From Alkaliphilus sp. (lineage in GTDB: Bacteria; Bacillota; Clostridia; Peptostreptococcales; Thermotaleaceae), in NCBI GenBank assembly GCA_018335765.1, contig JAGXRU010000092.1, positions 1 through 6,773 of the forward strand: a DNA stretch of 6,773 nt, given 5' to 3'. Positions 5,447-6,773 of the stretch are shown piece after piece. The position numbers and the translations under genes were made by a program. The notes under the pieces are model-generated. The model searched no databases, was not told the DNA's origin, and worked only from the letters and a program-made list of their open reading frames with translations. The stretch's first letter is position 1. Each line of letters begins with the position of its first letter.

Positions 5447-6454
5447 TCATAATTTGTTTTTACTTAGCAATTCATCAAAATTAAATTCCCTAACTCCATG
5501 ATTTTTCCTCTTAATATTACTATAAATAGTAATTGTTGCCAATACCATAAGAAATACTGCTGTTAATACATAATAGCGTTGAAACATTGTGTATTTTGCC
5601 AAGATTAGCAGGAGTAAAGAAAGTATAATATAGCTTTTAACTTTTTCTTTCGCCAGAAAAACTTCTTTATATGCGATTATTTTTTTTTCTTGTTTTTCTA
5701 TAGTATCAACTAAATATTCATCTATTTCTTCAATGGTTGGAAAAAGCCCTGCTTTATCAATGATTTTCAAAAATTTTTCTTTGTTAATTAAGGTAATTTT
5801 ATCCTTCAAAAAATTTTCTTCAATGAAATTTTGACACTCTTTTGTAAAATCAGTATTAGATATAATTATTCCTTTATGCAAGTGTTCATTTTTTAACAAT
5901 TGATAGAATTCTTTTATTTCTTTGAGTGGCACAGCTATGTCATTGTTATCTTTTTTACACATAATTGTAAGGTTAATGTCTTTATAACAAGCATCGATTA
6001 ATAAATCCCGATCGCTTAGATAAGTATGTTTTTTTATACAAAGACCTGATTTTTCCAAGATTAAGCACATGTATCTTTCAAATTCCGATACCCCTTTTGC
6101 CAATATTGCTTCATATACCATTTGACTTGCGAAGTATTTTCTTCTGTTAAAAACAATCTTTTTATGCCTATTATTCCTTAAAAATATTGCTGTTAAATGG
6201 ATAAGGCATGTTAAGAATATGGCAGTTGCAACTGAAAGATAAATATTATCAAATTTTATTTGTGCAAAAAATATAGTTAAAAAAAATATAAATATTCTCA
6301 AACCCATATAATCCAATGTTTTTGCAATATTACTTCTTGTATCCTGTTTAGATTCGATATAATACTTTTTTAATCTTTTATTTGTTTTATAACTACTGGC
6401 CTGTACTTTTATCTGTTTATTTAAAAACCTCATGACTTCATTTAATTTATTCAT
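5447..6454 (-). CDS. Membrane-anchored protein with an Mrr-like restriction endonuclease-fold domain
   Basis: The 335-residue protein has a lysine-rich cytoplasmic N-terminus, a hydrophobic hairpin (about 51-67 and 70-92), a soluble domain (about 95-272) and a second hairpin (about 274-290 and 294-311). Basic residues flank the membrane segments (RNNRHKK after the first pair, KRKNHGVR after the second), placing the soluble domain in the cytoplasm. Residues 123-232 resemble the Mrr catalytic domain: SEFERYMCLILEKSGL (123-138), an acidic residue D154 in DLLID, LTIMCKK (162-168), and HKGIIISNTDFTKECQNF (193-210), the usual KGIIVT-x-FT segment, then ITLINKEKFLKII (220-232). In active Mrr proteins the QxK or ExK motif gives an acidic or amide residue two before the catalytic lysine; here it is M165 before K167, so activity is uncertain. 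GAGGAGG lies 5 bases before the ATG. GC content is very low (7 of 60 bases at 6241-6300). No methylase or helicase is adjacent. Function not recognised beyond the fold. Confidence 0.75.
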   Translation of the reverse strand: MNKLNEVMRFLNKQIKVQASSYKTNKRLKKYYIESKQDTRSNIAKTLDYMGLRIFIFFLTIFFAQIKFDNIYLSVATAIFLTCLIHLTAIFLRNNRHKKIVFNRRKYFASQMVYEAILAKGVSEFERYMCLILEKSGLCIKKHTYLSDRDLLIDACYKDINLTIMCKKDNNDIAVPLKEIKEFYQLLKNEHLHKGIIISNTDFTKECQNFIEENFLKDKITLINKEKFLKIIDKAGLFPTIEEIDEYLVDTIEKQEKKIIAYKEVFLAKEKVKSYIILSLLLLILAKYTMFQRYYVLTAVFLMVLATITIYSNIKRKNHGVREFNFDELLSKNKL

Positions 6455-6552
6455 ATTATCCTCCTCAACAAGTTAACTATAATAGGCATTTTTACCGTAA
6501 TTTAAATAATCTATTCAATAACACAATTTTGATATTAACCTAAGACACGCTG
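6455..6552. other. Leader and promoter region of the Mrr-like gene
   Basis: This AT-rich stretch lies between the Mrr-like start codon and the terminator hairpin. Apart from the ribosome binding site at 6460-6466 and TATTAT/TATAGT-like -10 candidates near 6475-6484, I see no convincing -35/-10 pair. No ORF with a ribosome binding site is present. Confidence 0.4.
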
Positions 6553-6590
6553 AAAAAAACTCCTTATCTAGAAAAAGATAAGGAGTTTTT
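6553..6590. terminator. Strong intrinsic terminator, potentially bidirectional
   Basis: AAAAACTCCTTATCT (6555-6569) and its exact reverse complement (6576-6590) form a 15-bp stem with a 6-base loop. On the minus strand the stem ends in GTTTTTTT, an ideal U-tract for stopping leftward transcription from the transposon-like region. On the plus strand the stem ends in five T residues, so it could also act rightward. All genes here run leftward, so the main role is to isolate the Mrr-like gene from upstream transcripts. Confidence 0.85.
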
Positions 6591-6684
6591 AAAACAACTT
6601 ATTAATTTTATTCATACCAAGCTTTTGAAGTAAAAAAAGGTTTTGAACTATATTAAATAAGGGCTTTGCCCGTCACTCAACGGC

Positions 6685-6712
6685 TTCAGTGGGAGATTTA
6701 ACTCCCACTGAA
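6685..6712. repeat. 11-bp perfect hairpin in the IS605-like end
   Basis: TTCAGTGGGAG (6685-6695) pairs exactly with CTCCCACTGAA (6702-6712) across the 6-base loop ATTTAA. No U-tract follows on either strand, which disfavours a terminator and fits an RNA scaffold or a transposase-recognised end hairpin. Confidence 0.85.
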
Positions 6713-6713
6713 A

Positions 6714-6761
6714 AAATTAAATGGTACCCGCCGCCTATAGAGGCGGGGGGCATCTTAATTT
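6714..6761. repeat. Long multi-part hairpin with GC-rich tip in the IS605-like end
   Basis: A basal AAATTAA/TTAATTT stem (6714-6720 with 6755-6761) continues as ATG/CAT (6721-6723 with 6751-6753) and, after a small internal loop, CCC/GGG and CCGCCT/AGGCGG (6731-6736 with 6741-6746) closed by the tetraloop ATAG. A bulged C (6754) and a bulged G (6730) interrupt it. Interrupted pairing of this kind is typical of structured RNA. Confidence 0.75.
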
Positions 6762-6773
6762 AGTTACAAGAGC

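Larger units (their letters stand above)
6643..6773 (-). ncRNA. Candidate IS200/IS605 right end and omegaRNA-like structured RNA, partial
   Basis: This GC-rich stretch in AT-rich flanks contains consecutive hairpins: 6714-6761, 6685-6712, and the short alternatives CCGT/ACGG (6670-6683) and GGGC/GCCC (6661-6671). No protein ORF with a ribosome binding site is present. Subterminal hairpins and a structured RNA immediately downstream of tnpB are hallmarks of IS200/IS605-type elements, where the transcript becomes the guide-carrying omegaRNA. Read leftward, the structure ends in GACGGGCAAAGCCC and then a TTCAA at 6647-6643 that could be the element's right terminus. The tnpB ORF would lie to the right of the window. 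Neither long stem is followed by a T-run, so these are not ordinary terminators. The assignment rests on structure and resemblance, without a homology search; a remnant or unrelated structured RNA is possible. Confidence 0.45.

Noticed and set aside
6643..6773. A CRISPR array or tandem repeat at the right edge
   Set aside because: The hairpins differ from one another and there is no repeat-spacer periodicity.

Overview
The window looks like part of a low-GC, anaerobic, fermentative Firmicute, most likely a member of the Clostridia. The evidence is AT-rich intergenic DNA, strong AGGAGG-type ribosome binding sites, a clostridial-type bifunctional AdhE, a Rex regulator, an iron-sulfur flavoprotein and shell-free PduL. 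No rRNA, tRNA or species marker is present, so I do not name a genus. All protein genes lie on the minus strand and are transcribed right to left.

Reading in the direction of transcription, the right edge (about 6643-6773) holds a cluster of GC-rich RNA-like hairpins in otherwise AT-rich DNA. This resembles the right end and omegaRNA of an IS200/IS605 (tnpB) element whose ORF would lie beyond the window. A strong terminator hairpin at 6553-6590 separates it from a membrane-anchored Mrr-like nuclease-fold protein (5447-6454) and a closely linked iron-sulfur flavoprotein (4854-5429, probable TTG start). Next comes a metabolic unit with its own sigma-A-type promoter: pduL (4143-4718) and deoC (3460-4128), ended by an intrinsic terminator that overlaps the deoC stop codon. 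A LysR-family regulator (2425-3360) follows, then rex (1631-2290) overlapping adhE by 11 bases (adhE 1641 to the left edge, truncated after 547 codons).

The enzymes connect through acetaldehyde and acetyl-CoA. DeoC splits deoxyribose-5-phosphate into glyceraldehyde-3-phosphate and acetaldehyde. The AdhE aldehyde dehydrogenase domain interconverts acetaldehyde and acetyl-CoA, and its alcohol dehydrogenase domain makes ethanol. PduL converts acetyl-CoA to acetyl-phosphate, which acetate kinase (not in the window) would use for ATP. Rex reports the NADH/NAD+ ratio that AdhE changes, and the LysR protein may supply an effector-dependent input.

The regulatory DNA between lysR and rex is the most informative non-coding part. 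It holds a perfect 14-bp inverted repeat (2374-2407) about 60 bases upstream of the predicted rex-adhE start, the usual LysR activation position, and a Rex-like palindrome (2331-2347) overlapping the probable -10 box. Together these suggest dual control of fermentation: activation by the LysR protein and repression by Rex. This assignment is inferred from sequence only.
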